Source: an uncultured Gammaproteobacteria bacterium
Lineage (GTDB): Bacteria; Pseudomonadota; Gammaproteobacteria; Pseudomonadales; Azotimanducaceae
Direction: 5' to 3'
Length of the DNA stretch: 64,000 nt
Assembly (NCBI GenBank): GCA_913050215.1
Contig: CAJXBG010000003.1
Coordinates: 1 to 64,000 of the forward strand
The notes below the pieces were generated by a model. That model searched no databases, was not told the DNA's origin, and saw nothing but the letters and a program-made list of their open reading frames with translations. Positions 28,002 through 36,266 of the stretch are shown here, one piece after another (positions within the stretch are counted from its first letter, which is position 1; each line of letters begins with the position of its first letter). The position numbers and the translations under genes were made by a program.

Positions 28002-29234
28002 TCAGGCGCCTGCTGCGAGTTTTGCAGCCATCGTTTTCAATGGGCGAGCGCCATTAACCAAGCGAAGACCACTATTGCGAAGCCAGCGTACACCCGGATC
28101 ATCCGAGCCAAACAAGCGCTTGAACCCTTCCATCACAGCAGCCATCAGCATGTTTTCAGGCTTTCTTCGGTTCTCATAGCGCTTTAGTACTTTCAGATCA
28201 CCCGGGTTCTGGCCTTCTAAACGACACTGATGAAGCGTTTGCGCCAAAGTTTGTGCATCGGCAAACCCTAGATTGACCCCTTGCCCCGCGAGGGGATGAA
28301 TTGTGTGCGCGGCATCACCGATCAACGCGAGACCATCCCGCGTGTATTGCACAGCGTGTCGTTGCGTTAGCGGAAAGGAGAATCGCTTGTCACACGCCAA
28401 CACTGCTTGGGTCTGCTTGCCGGTAATCCGGGTTAACTGATCGCAGAATGCCTGCGCATCCAGCGCAAGGATTTGATCCGGTTCTGTACTTGACCAAACA
28501 ACTGAACAATAATTTGGCTGATTGAGCGGCAATAATGCTAGCGGACCACTTGCCGTAAACCACTGCCTCGCAATATTGTCGTGCGGTTGATCAAGCTCGA
28601 CCGTCGTCACAACCGCAGTCTGGTGATAGCTCCAATCGATAGATTTCAATCCAGCAAGTTGCTTCACCCGGCTCTGACCTCCATCGGCGCCAACTAAAAG
28701 ACGACTCTGAATTTCTTGGCCATCCTTTAGTCGAATGGCATAACCCGCCTCTGTGCTGTCAACCGATTCGAGCTCGGTTTCATACATTAATTTCAGGTTG
28801 TCGAGCACCATTGCCGAATCATAGAGCGTTGCAACAATCGCTGCATTCTCCACGATTGTCCCCAAGCAATCCTGCTGAATTTCCGAGGCAGAAAAATTGA
28901 TTGAAGCGGTGCCTTGCGTATCCCAGACAGCCATCCCGGTATAGTCAGCTTTGCATCCTGCGTCATCCGGCCAACCCCCTATCTGCGACAGGAAACGCCG
29001 GGATTTTCCGTTGATCGCACTGACCCGCGGGCTGACCCCCGATATAAGCTGCGCACCATCTCTATTCGACCGATGTGAAGCCGTTTGTGCGGCGTCAGAG
29101 GACAGTTCATCTGACGCGCGCGGCGCAGATTGACTTTCTATCAATGTGACCTGTAATCCGCTTCCCTTGAGAGCACAAGCAAACGCCAATCCAACAAGCC
29201 CGCCACCAATGATTACTACATCTGAATTATCCAT
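28002..29234 (-). CDS. UbiH/UbiI-family FAD-dependent ubiquinone hydroxylase
   Basis: A 410-aa aromatic hydroxylase of ubiquinone synthesis. FAD motifs: VVIIGGGLVGLAFACAL, the central LLVGADGGQSRVKQLAG, and the GD motif GLALIGDAAHTIHPLAGQGV. A GAGGTGGTG ribosome site favours the ATG at 29234 over the GTG at 29240. In E. coli and Pseudomonas ubiH and ubiI (visC) sit in tandem between pepP and gcvT; only one such gene is present here, so assignment to UbiH or UbiI is open. Confidence 0.88.
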   Translation of the reverse strand: MDNSDVVIIGGGLVGLAFACALKGSGLQVTLIESQSAPRASDELSSDAAQTASHRSNRDGAQLISGVSPRVSAINGKSRRFLSQIGGWPDDAGCKADYTGMAVWDTQGTASINFSASEIQQDCLGTIVENAAIVATLYDSAMVLDNLKLMYETELESVDSTEAGYAIRLKDGQEIQSRLLVGADGGQSRVKQLAGLKSIDWSYHQTAVVTTVELDQPHDNIARQWFTASGPLALLPLNQPNYCSVVWSSTEPDQILALDAQAFCDQLTRITGKQTQAVLACDKRFSFPLTQRHAVQYTRDGLALIGDAAHTIHPLAGQGVNLGFADAQTLAQTLHQCRLEGQNPGDLKVLKRYENRRKPENMLMAAVMEGFKRLFGSDDPGVRWLRNSGLRLVNGARPLKTMAAKLAAGA

Positions 29235-29270
29235 CACCACCTCACCGACCTGGCCTCACTTCAACCAGGG

Positions 29271-30605
29271 TTATGCCGCTTTCGAAGCCATTGTTTTTTC
29301 AATCTCTTCAATCGTTTTCGGAATACCGCTGGTTAACACTTCATGACCCGTTTTTGTAACAAGGACGTTGTCCTCAATCCGAATACCAATGCCCCGATAC
29401 CTCGAGGGCACGCCTGCCAAATCTTGTGATATATAGATGCCAGGCTCAATTGTTGTGACCATACCGGGCTCAAACACGCGCCATTCTTCATCTATTCGAT
29501 ACTCGCCAACATCGTGTACATCAAGACCCAGCCAATGCCCCGTCCGGTGCATATAGAATTTCTTGTAGGTCTCGTTTTCGATTATCGTATCGAGGGTCCC
29601 TTCCAACAGGTTGAGATCCAGCAACCCCTGGCAAATTATACGAACGACCGCCTCATGAGGTTGATTCCAGTGATTGCCGGGTTTCACCATTTCAATTGCC
29701 GCTTCCTGCGCCGCGAGTACGATGTTGTATATTTCCTTTTGCGCTTTTGAAAATTTGCCGTTTACAGGGAATGTACGGGTGACATCAGCGGCATAGCACT
29801 GGTACTCGGCCCCCGCATCTACCAGCACAAGTTCACCGGACTTCATAACATCATCGTTCTCTATATAGTGGAGGATGTTGGCGTTATTCCCACTACCGAA
29901 GATCGATGGGTAGGCCGGTGAACGAGCGCCGCCACGCAAAAAAGCATGGTTTAGTTCTGCCTCCAATTCATATTCATACATGCCCGGCTCAGCTTCTCGC
30001 ATAATTCGTCTATGCGCGTCGCCGGTAATCGCCGCTGCGAATTTCATCACCTCGACTTCCTGTTTACTCTTAAAGAGCCGAAGTTCATGCACAAGATGCC
30101 CGAGCTGCACAAACTCTCCTGGTGGTTGGGTGCCTTTATGTTGACTCGAGGCGATACTATTGACCCAGTTGATGACCCTTGCATCAAACTCCTGCTGATG
30201 GCCCATTGCGTAGTAAAGCCGAGACTTCCCTTCGATTAGCCCGGGCAAGATATCATCGATATCAGAAATCGGAAATGCATCGTCCATACCGTACAACTGC
30301 ATGGCTCTTTCCGGCCCCGTGATTTTTCCGTGCCACTGTTCCTGCTCAGGATCCCTTTCTCGACAAAACAGGAGAGCTTCACCGTGCTCTCTGCCGGGTA
30401 TCAACACAAAAACCGCCTCCTGCTCGTCAAAGCCAGTCAAGTAATGAAAATCGCTGTCTTGACGGAACAGATAATCTACGTCGCTATTTCTAGCCACTAA
30501 ATTTGCGCCGGGTAATATGGCGATGCCGTCTTCGCCCATCATCGACATGAGCTCTTCTCTTCTTCTTGAAAATTCTCTAAGGCCAATACCGGGTTTTGAT
30601 TTCAT
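29271..30605 (-). CDS. pepP: Xaa-Pro aminopeptidase
   Basis: A 444-aa M24 metallopeptidase (E. coli PepP: 441) removing N-terminal residues that precede proline. The dinuclear metal site is visible in LVLVDAGAEYQCYAADVTRT, HRTGHWLGLDVHDVG and TIEPGIYI. The frame extends to 30680, but the ATG at 30605 has AGGAAAGAG just upstream and gives the family N-terminus. It lies between UPF0149 and the ubi hydroxylase in the conserved ygfB-pepP-ubi order. Confidence 0.96.
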   Translation of the reverse strand: MKSKPGIGLREFSRRREELMSMMGEDGIAILPGANLVARNSDVDYLFRQDSDFHYLTGFDEQEAVFVLIPGREHGEALLFCRERDPEQEQWHGKITGPERAMQLYGMDDAFPISDIDDILPGLIEGKSRLYYAMGHQQEFDARVINWVNSIASSQHKGTQPPGEFVQLGHLVHELRLFKSKQEVEVMKFAAAITGDAHRRIMREAEPGMYEYELEAELNHAFLRGGARSPAYPSIFGSGNNANILHYIENDDVMKSGELVLVDAGAEYQCYAADVTRTFPVNGKFSKAQKEIYNIVLAAQEAAIEMVKPGNHWNQPHEAVVRIICQGLLDLNLLEGTLDTIIENETYKKFYMHRTGHWLGLDVHDVGEYRIDEEWRVFEPGMVTTIEPGIYISQDLAGVPSRYRGIGIRIEDNVLVTKTGHEVLTSGIPKTIEEIEKTMASKAA

Positions 30606-30651
30606 CGAGACTCTTTCCTGCTTTGGTTTCCGCCGTGTGGTTAGCACAAGC

Positions 30652-31179
30652 TCAGTGGACTGACTTTCGAGCCGATTCAAGGTAAATCATCATGGCGGAC
30701 ATTCGAACGTATTCGATGATTTCAAGGAGGTCGCCCTCATTCTCATCACTATCGGGCACTTCAAGGTCCAAAGCGGAAATTTTTGCCAGATCGGTTAACA
30801 CTTCCCTGACTTCCTCACTCAACTCACTGTCCTGATAACGCCCGGTGACGCCAAAACCAGAGAGGAAACCCTGACACCATGTGTACAGCCCCTGCCCTCT
30901 TTTTTCGATGCTGGCATCGTCTTCGGGTAATAACAGGTTGAAGCCCATCTCGGGATCGTCAAGCTCAAGTCCAGCCTGAAAACTCAACTGAATGACCAAA
31001 TCATCCATTGGTCCCGATAGTGAACAATCAAAATGTTGCTCAAACGCCCTCGCTAGCTGGGCACCATTCATTTGGGCGCCGGCACTCAGAATTCCACTGA
31101 GAAATCCATGCACTTCACTGACATTCAGATTGGACTTTTCATTAGTGAATGCTTCACTAATGGCGCTAAACTTACTCAT
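30652..31179 (-). CDS. UPF0149 (YgfB/YecA) family protein
   Basis: A 175-aa acidic, helical protein. EVHGFLSGILSAGA near 19-32 and LYTWCQGFLSGFG near 98-110 are the UPF0149 signatures. YgfB in Pseudomonas has been linked to control of alternative AmpC/AlpA expression, but the general role is unclear; nothing in this sequence says more. It is the first gene of the run to gcvPB and divergent from the zapB-like/zapA pair. Confidence 0.92.
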   Translation of the reverse strand: MSKFSAISEAFTNEKSNLNVSEVHGFLSGILSAGAQMNGAQLARAFEQHFDCSLSGPMDDLVIQLSFQAGLELDDPEMGFNLLLPEDDASIEKRGQGLYTWCQGFLSGFGVTGRYQDSELSEEVREVLTDLAKISALDLEVPDSDENEGDLLEIIEYVRMSAMMIYLESARKSVH

Positions 31180-31305
31180 AAAATATTCAATCCGGTGATT
31201 TAAGCAACAAAATGCGAAACCGGGCGCTCATTCATAACCGGGCGGTTCCTGACCCCGTAGGTTCTGTGCAAGCATACTAAAAATGGCGCGTTGATCCTAA
31301 CCGGA

Positions 31306-31335
31306 TTGACCTTTCCCGAGACCACCCTTTATAGT
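31306..31335 (+). promoter_or_regulatory. Sigma-70 promoter for the zapB-like/zapA transcript
   Basis: TTGACC (31306-31311) and TATAGT (31330-31335) with an 18-bp spacer each match the consensus at 5 of 6 bases, and sit 28 nt before the first ATG of this transcript. Confidence 0.7.
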
Positions 31336-31363
31336 AGTGGGATCAATCTCATGATGAATTTCC

Positions 31364-31564
31364 ATGGACACAAAAGACCTCGAAGCAAAAATCGACGAGC
31401 TCATCCATCTGATAGACGAACTTGAGCAAAAACAAGGATCATTGTCAGCGGATCAGGATGCCTGGCAGGAAGAGCGAAGCCGTTTACTCGAAAAAAACGA
31501 GCTGGCTAAAACGAAAGTTGAAGCGATGATTCAACGTCTAAAAACACTCGACCCGGACCAGTAA
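31364..31564 (+). CDS. TIGR02449-type coiled-coil protein (ZapB-like)
   Basis: A 66-aa protein that is almost entirely one coiled coil (DLEAKIDELIHLIDELEQK at the start, then a second heptad run). Small proteins of this type are found directly upstream of zapA in Pseudomonas-like genomes and resemble ZapB, a Z-ring associated factor. A division role is inferred from context. It follows a good promoter and is 70 nt upstream of zapA. Confidence 0.85.
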   Translation: MDTKDLEAKIDELIHLIDELEQKQGSLSADQDAWQEERSRLLEKNELAKTKVEAMIQRLKTLDPDQ

Positions 31565-31634
31565 GTGTTTTCGTCTCTCTTTCGAGAACGCTTAACTAAA
31601 CTCTCTGCTAATTCCTAAAAAGTGAGCATGCAAC

Positions 31635-31955
31635 ATGAGTAATGCCGACAACACCGAAACTGTCACTGTTTCGATTCTGGACAAGGACTACAAGATAAAT
31701 TGTAGCCCGGAAGAGGTCACCGCGCTCATGCAGTCATCCAACTACGTCGATAGCAAAATGCGCGAGATAAAATCTGGCGCTGCAATATTGAGCCTAGACA
31801 GAATTGCAGTGATGACCGCGCTAAACCTGGCAAATGAGTTTCTGGCTGAAAAGACAAAGGCCAACTCTGTCATCGATTCCAAATCCAATGAGATCAACCA
31901 ATTGACCGCTAAGCTCGATCAGGCCCTAATTCGTCTCAAATCTATTAATCGTTAA
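31635..31955 (+). CDS. zapA: Cell division protein ZapA
   Basis: A 106-aa FtsZ-ring cross-linker. TVSILDKDYKINCSPEEV (about 8-25) is the ZapA globular head and the C-terminal half is a coiled coil (EINQLTAKLDQALIRLKS), giving the dumbbell tetramer. RIAVMTALNLANEFL is also typical. It lies directly upstream of 6S RNA and the folate cyclo-ligase, the conserved zapA-ssrS-ygfA order. Confidence 0.95.
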   Translation: MSNADNTETVTVSILDKDYKINCSPEEVTALMQSSNYVDSKMREIKSGAAILSLDRIAVMTALNLANEFLAEKTKANSVIDSKSNEINQLTAKLDQALIRLKSINR

Positions 31956-31979
31956 GACCAACTTCGTATATACTTGTAC

Positions 31980-32165
31980 TCACCTCCCTGGGTTGTTTGC
32001 CAGTCGTTATGTCCTCGACCCTTTATGCGCAAACCAGGAGGTCTTTTTCCACGGTGAGTGTGCATGTCCGGTTTTCCGGAACGCCTGTAGCCTGTTAGAG
32101 ACCACCGCCTTGAACCGCTGGGTTCAAGGGCCTACACAGACAGCGGCAATCTGGGGAGCTTATTT
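31980..32165 (+). ncRNA. ssrS: 6S RNA
   Basis: About 185 nt with the 6S layout. The closing stem is CTCCCTGGGTTG (31984-31995) with CAATCTGGGGAG (32147-32158), 12 continuous pairs including G-U. The conserved 3' element CCTTGAACCGCTGGGTTCAA and the following GCGGC segment match E. coli 6S closely. 6S RNA mimics an open promoter and sequesters sigma-70 RNA polymerase in stationary phase. A TATACT at 31969-31974 puts the transcription start near 31981. Position between zapA and the cyclo-ligase gene confirms it. Exact ends are estimates. Confidence 0.92.
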
Positions 32166-32181
32166 CTGATCGAGGCACGTG

Positions 32182-32823
32182 ATGAACAAACAGACACGTC
32201 ATCGATTAAGACAAACCGCTCGCGCTGCGCGCAGAAGTATTTCTCTCGAATATCAACAGTACGCGGCCCAACGTGCCTGCGATTTCCTGCAGACTGATTC
32301 CGTGTTCCTCCGGTCCCGGCACATTGCTTCCTACACAGCCTTCGACGGTGAGCTAAGTCCGGCGAAAATCGCTCAAACTGCCGAGAAGCGCGGCAAAAAA
32401 AACTACTTACCACTTATCTCGGATTACATCAGACCCTGGGAGAAAACCAGACTCCTGTTTCAACCGTGCAACCCACGCAGTGACGGGCTGGAACCAAACA
32501 GATACGGTATCCCCGAACCTCGCTACGCTCCGCAGCTCAACATGGCACCCTCGATGCTTGACCTCGTGATCATGCCACTGGTCGCTTTTGACTCACAATT
32601 CAACCGACTAGGCATGGGGAAAGGGTATTACGACAGAACGTTCGGAGAAAACTTGAGGTGGCGACGGCCCTATTTACTTGGCCTGGCCTATGCCTCCCAG
32701 CAGTTAGCGCAACTCGATGCAACTGAACTGGATGTTCCGTTGGACGGTGTCCTGACGGAGGAAGGTATTACTTGGAGGAAAAAGGTATTACTTGGAGGAA
32801 AATGGCTAGAAAGTTACCGATGA
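32182..32823 (+). CDS. 5-formyltetrahydrofolate cyclo-ligase
   Basis: A 213-aa enzyme (MTHFS, YgfA) converting 5-formyl-THF to 5,10-methenyl-THF with ATP. The N-terminal RHRLRQTARAARRS binds ATP; FNRLGMGKGYYDRTF is the family signature; LDVPLDGVLTEEGITW is the usual C-terminal strand. The ATG at 32182 has GAGG 6 nt upstream, better than the GTG at 32179. The last 15 residues are encoded by a 20-bp tandem duplication that shifts frame, so the C-terminal tail is novel. It follows 6S RNA by about 16 nt and could be processed from the same transcript. Confidence 0.93.
   Translation: MNKQTRHRLRQTARAARRSISLEYQQYAAQRACDFLQTDSVFLRSRHIASYTAFDGELSPAKIAQTAEKRGKKNYLPLISDYIRPWEKTRLLFQPCNPRSDGLEPNRYGIPEPRYAPQLNMAPSMLDLVIMPLVAFDSQFNRLGMGKGYYDRTFGENLRWRRPYLLGLAYASQQLAQLDATELDVPLDGVLTEEGITWRKKVLLGGKWLESYR
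32764..32803. repeat. 20-bp tandem duplication in the cyclo-ligase 3' end
   Basis: Two adjacent 20-nt copies (32764-32783 and 32784-32803) beginning GGTATTACTTGGAGG differ only at their last base. Because 20 is not a multiple of three, the second copy is read in another frame. Confidence 0.95.
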
Positions 32824-32867
32824 AAAACCGATCAAAATAGAAACACCGCAATTTGACTAACTGCTGG

Positions 32868-32960
32868 TCAAAAACCCAAAACTTGGCCGATTGCATTCAC
32901 GGCGACACCCAGTGCAAATACCACAAAAAGTACCATGACCAAATCGGGACGTTTTTTCAT
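32868..32960 (-). CDS. 30-residue single-span membrane microprotein
   Basis: A 30-codon reading frame with ATG at 32960 and TGA at 32868-32870. It begins MKKRPDLVMVLFVVFALG and is hydrophobic to the end (ending AIGQVLGF): a positively charged N-terminus followed by one membrane helix (about 7-27). A TAGGTG ribosome site lies 7-8 nt before the ATG. I recall small proteins starting RKRPDLV in other gammaproteobacteria, which supports it, but no function is known to me. It sits alone on the minus strand between the cyclo-ligase and deformylase genes. A possible promoter is TTGCTT-17-TATCTT upstream. Confidence 0.65.
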   Translation of the reverse strand: MKKRPDLVMVLFVVFALGVAVNAIGQVLGF

Positions 32961-33216
32961 AGATTACACCTACAGGCGCTATGTCGGGCGATTCACAAGG
33001 TTGGACAAGATATAACCAGACAGGAAAATAAGCAAGCCTTATATAACTATATTTCATTAACTTAGGTTCCATTCATAACAATGGTTTAAATTAATTTATG
33101 GGTTGGCGAATTTGACCTGCTAAGTCAATGCCAACCAGTCGCACCTTATCGGACGCTTTTACGGCGCTCGTCCATTCAGGTATTCTCCGAGTCAAGTTCA
33201 ATATTTGAGACAAACC

Positions 33217-33756
33217 ATGTCTGTTCAAGAAATAATCAGGCTAGGTCATCCGACACTTCGCCAAACGGCCGCTCCCTTTCCGCTTGAAAAGATTCAATCA
33301 GCAGAATTCGAAGAACTGGTTGATGATCTAAGGCAGACCCTTGCCGATAGCGGCGGCATAGGCCTTGCTGCTCCCCAAATCAATGTTTCAGTTCAAGTTG
33401 CGGTCATCGAGATTTCGAATCCCAAAACCCGTTATGGTGAGGTCAAAACCTTACCCTTCACAGTTTTTGTGAACCCCGTGATTTCAGTGCTGGATCCAGC
33501 GGTCGCTGGATACTGGGAAGGCTGTCTTTCGGTACCGGGCATGATGGGATTTGTTGAGCGGCCACAACATATTAAAGTCGATTATTTTGATGATCAGGGC
33601 CGCGAGCAGACCATGGAGCTCTCTGGCTTTCTCGCCACTGTGTTCCAACACGAATTTGACCACCTTTACGGCCACCTTTATGTCGACAAGCTACTAGACC
33701 CTAAACTCTTTTGTTTTGAAGAGGAATATTTGAAATTCCACGTTGATCCCGAATAG
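33217..33756 (+). CDS. def: Peptide deformylase
   Basis: A 179-aa metalloenzyme removing the formyl group from nascent proteins. All three motifs are present: GIGLAAPQI (motif 1), EGCLSVPG with the metal-binding Cys (motif 2) and QHEFDHL with the two His and catalytic Glu (motif 3). The frame begins upstream at a TTG, but ATG 33217 gives the normal N-terminus MSVQEIIRLGHPTLR. It stands alone, without fmt, so it is probably an accessory paralogue rather than the def-fmt copy. Confidence 0.95.
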   Translation: MSVQEIIRLGHPTLRQTAAPFPLEKIQSAEFEELVDDLRQTLADSGGIGLAAPQINVSVQVAVIEISNPKTRYGEVKTLPFTVFVNPVISVLDPAVAGYWEGCLSVPGMMGFVERPQHIKVDYFDDQGREQTMELSGFLATVFQHEFDHLYGHLYVDKLLDPKLFCFEEEYLKFHVDPE

Positions 33757-33988
33757 CGGATTAGACATTCCCACATACACGCACTTCGGCTACTCAAATG
33801 GATTCCCTCGTATCTCTCCGGCGAATCTGCCTGCTGAATCAGAAACACCGCACGTAGTATCTCGAACACAGGGTTCCGACGGGAGAAACTTATGTCTGAA
33901 ACAAGACAGAGATGACCTCAACAAGTGCCTGCAAATCAGCCCCGTAAATGCGTTCTAAGGTCCCAAGCAGGTATGCGCAATTTATACA
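33757..33988. other. Noncoding region after def
   Basis: No frame with convincing coding character was found on either strand. The region ends in a terminator hairpin, so it is probably def 3'-UTR or an unrecognised short RNA. Confidence 0.5.
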
Positions 33989-34014
33989 CGGCCTAAAAAT
34001 AGTGAGGCCGTTTT
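33989..34014 (+). terminator. Rho-independent terminator
   Basis: CGGCCT (33989-33994) and AGGCCG (34005-34010) form a 6-bp GC stem with a 10-nt loop, directly followed by TTTT. Confidence 0.65.
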
Positions 34015-34063
34015 GAGCACTTCATCCGAAAAAATGACGCCACGCTGCTACCTGATTCCACCC

Positions 34064-34093
34064 TTGCTGTTACAGGCAAATGCGGCCTATCAT
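34064..34093 (+). promoter_or_regulatory. Candidate promoter of the PPOX/carotenoid oxygenase pair
   Basis: TTGCTG (34064-34069) and TATCAT (34088-34093) with 18-bp spacing lie about 100 nt before the first gene of the pair, just after a terminator. Confidence 0.35.
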
Positions 34094-34191
34094 GATCGCA
34101 CACCATGGAGAGCACCACGTTAACTACAAACTAGGCGCTGCTGACTAAGTCGGCTGCAAGCTTTTCTAATCGAAGAATAGGAGAAATTATA

Positions 34192-34785
34192 ATGTCCAGT
34201 GAAGAGCATGAAGTTGTATCAATCTACCCTTTCAACGAGGCATCTCGAGAGGACCTGCTCAATAAAGCCAGAGAATGCACCTTTAACTGGTCAACCAAAG
34301 ATGGCTGGCCTGTTGGCGTAATTCATGCCTTCGTATGGCGAAATGGCAGTGGTTGGATCACCTGTGGTGTTCATCGACATAGAGTTGCTGCAATAAAACG
34401 AGACCCTCGCTGTTCCGTCGTTGTTAGCGGCGTATCTGCGCCTAACGGCCCCAATGGCGCAATCACATTCAAGGGACGAGCCGTCATTCATGACGACGAG
34501 GAAACCAAAGAATGGTTTTATCCTGCACTTGCGCGCGGGCCTTACACTGGCATGGAGGGCGATCTTACCGCAGAACAAGAGGCACAGGCGAAAGCATTTG
34601 AAGAGCGCCTCGATTCGCCTCTACGGATCATCATCGAAATCATCCCAGAGAAATGGATTATGCTCGACAGCGACAAAATGGCAAAAGATACGGCTGGGCA
34701 GTTAGCAGAGGAAGAACGAGGCCCTAAACTGGAGGCAGACTCCAAGCGCATGCCAGCGGAGCTTGATAAGAGAGGCATCAGCTAA
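34192..34785 (+). CDS. Pyridoxamine 5'-phosphate oxidase-like (PPOX) flavoprotein
   Basis: A 197-aa split-barrel protein of the PPOX superfamily that binds FMN, F420 or haem-type ligands. Features: TKDGWPVGVIHAFVWRNGSG (first strands), VHRHRVAAIKRDPRCSVVVS (dimer-interface strand with phosphate-contacting Arg/Lys) and a charged C-terminal tail. An AGGAG ribosome site precedes the ATG. It lies 3 nt upstream of a carotenoid oxygenase gene, so the two are co-translated. Cofactor and substrate cannot be decided from sequence alone. Confidence 0.75.
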   Translation: MSSEEHEVVSIYPFNEASREDLLNKARECTFNWSTKDGWPVGVIHAFVWRNGSGWITCGVHRHRVAAIKRDPRCSVVVSGVSAPNGPNGAITFKGRAVIHDDEETKEWFYPALARGPYTGMEGDLTAEQEAQAKAFEERLDSPLRIIIEIIPEKWIMLDSDKMAKDTAGQLAEEERGPKLEADSKRMPAELDKRGIS

Positions 34786-34788
34786 GCA

Positions 34789-36216
34789 ATGCGTATTTCA
34801 GATATTAAAGAACCCACTGTTTCTTATTTTCAGGGTAACTTTGCACCAGTCCAAGCGCAGATTAGCGAACCCTGCATAGAAGTAATAGGCACTGTTCCCG
34901 AAGCATTAAACGGGGCTTTCTTGCGGATCGGTGCTAACCCGGTTTTTGTTAATGACCCTGAGTCTTATCATCCCTTCGCAGGTGATGGCATGATTCATGA
35001 AGTTGTGTTTGAGCAAGGAAAGGTCTGGTACCGTAATCGTTTCGTTGAAACAGACGGACACTTGGCAGAACAGGAAGTGGGCGGTCTTATCTGGGATGGT
35101 ATCAACACAAAGCCAGAAGATGTCGAAAAATACGGTCCGTCCAAAAACATTGCCAATACAGCCATGATTTTTCACAGCGGAAAATTCCTCGCATTGCAGG
35201 AGGGGGCTCGTCCCTTTGAACTCAAGCTACCTGAGCTCGACCCTATTGGAGAAGTCGATTTCGATGGTCGCCTAAGACATGCCTTTTCAGCCCACCCAAA
35301 GATTGATCCGAGGACAGGCGAGCTTATCTCCTATGGATATAGTGTTACCGATGCACCCTATTGTGCCGTATCCCTGATCAACCGAGAAGGTGAGCTGGTA
35401 CATACAACCGATGTTGAAATTCCCAAACCAGTCATGATGCACGACTGCGCCATTACTGAAAATTATACGGTTATTATGGATCTGCCCTGTGTTTTTGATT
35501 TTGAACGTATGGCAGCCGGAAAAAGCATCCTGTATTTCCAACCCGAAAATGGATCCCGATTCGGCTTACTTGCGCGCGGCGCAGACGGCGACAAAATACG
35601 ATGGTTCGATGTAGAGAGCTGCTACTGCTATCACACGGTGAATGCCTTCGAAGAAGGCGATGAGGTCGTCGTTGAGGGCTGTCGCTCGGAACGAAACAGT
35701 ATCGGTGACGAAACCAAGCCACAGCCAAATGATCGCAGCGACCTACCAATGCTGCATCAGTGGCGCTTCAACCTGAAGACCGGTGAGGTGGTTGAGCGTA
35801 AGCTCGACGACAACTGGGGGTGCGAATTTGCACGTATTAACGAGGCCTTTATCGGGGTAAGAAATCGGTATGCCTACGCAGCAAGAATTGCCGGTAACAA
35901 TCTGGAATCCGGGTTTGACGGCATCATCAAATATGATCTCGTTAACGAAACCAATAGCCACTACCCGTATGGTGCAAGTCGCCTAGGCGGAGAACCTATA
36001 TTTGCGCCCAAACCCGACGGCGCTCATGAAGAAGATGGCTGGGTGATTGGATTTGTCTGGGACGAACAACTTAAACGAAGTGAGTGCATTATTCTCGATG
36101 CAAAGCACTTTGAACAGGGTCCAATTGCCCGCGTCGTCATGCCAACACGCGTTCCATTTGGGTTTCACTCCGCCTGGGTTGATCAGGAAGCCTGGCAGGC
36201 AGCACAGCTAAGCTAA
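34789..36216 (+). CDS. Carotenoid cleavage oxygenase (RPE65/lignostilbene dioxygenase family)
   Basis: A 475-aa seven-bladed beta-propeller non-haem iron enzyme that splits a C=C bond in carotenoids, apocarotenoids or stilbenes. The four iron-ligating histidines are visible: His169 (AFSAHPKID), His218 (VMMHDCAI), His282 (CYHTVNAF) and His460 (PFGFHSAW). FLRIGANPVF and HPFAGDGMIHEV near the N-terminus are standard. It follows the PPOX gene by 3 nt and precedes an LLM flavin oxidoreductase gene. No carotenoid biosynthesis gene is visible, so a catabolic role on an apocarotenoid or stilbene is the likelier guess. Confidence 0.92.
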   Translation: MRISDIKEPTVSYFQGNFAPVQAQISEPCIEVIGTVPEALNGAFLRIGANPVFVNDPESYHPFAGDGMIHEVVFEQGKVWYRNRFVETDGHLAEQEVGGLIWDGINTKPEDVEKYGPSKNIANTAMIFHSGKFLALQEGARPFELKLPELDPIGEVDFDGRLRHAFSAHPKIDPRTGELISYGYSVTDAPYCAVSLINREGELVHTTDVEIPKPVMMHDCAITENYTVIMDLPCVFDFERMAAGKSILYFQPENGSRFGLLARGADGDKIRWFDVESCYCYHTVNAFEEGDEVVVEGCRSERNSIGDETKPQPNDRSDLPMLHQWRFNLKTGEVVERKLDDNWGCEFARINEAFIGVRNRYAYAARIAGNNLESGFDGIIKYDLVNETNSHYPYGASRLGGEPIFAPKPDGAHEEDGWVIGFVWDEQLKRSECIILDAKHFEQGPIARVVMPTRVPFGFHSAWVDQEAWQAAQLS

Positions 36217-36266
36217 AGGCAGTTATTTGATCAGTGCGTTAGCCCTTTAGATTTAACGAGGACGCA

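Noticed and set aside
33413-33424. TTTCGAATCCC, resembling a tRNA T-arm end
   Set aside because: Inside the deformylase coding sequence; no cloverleaf can be drawn.
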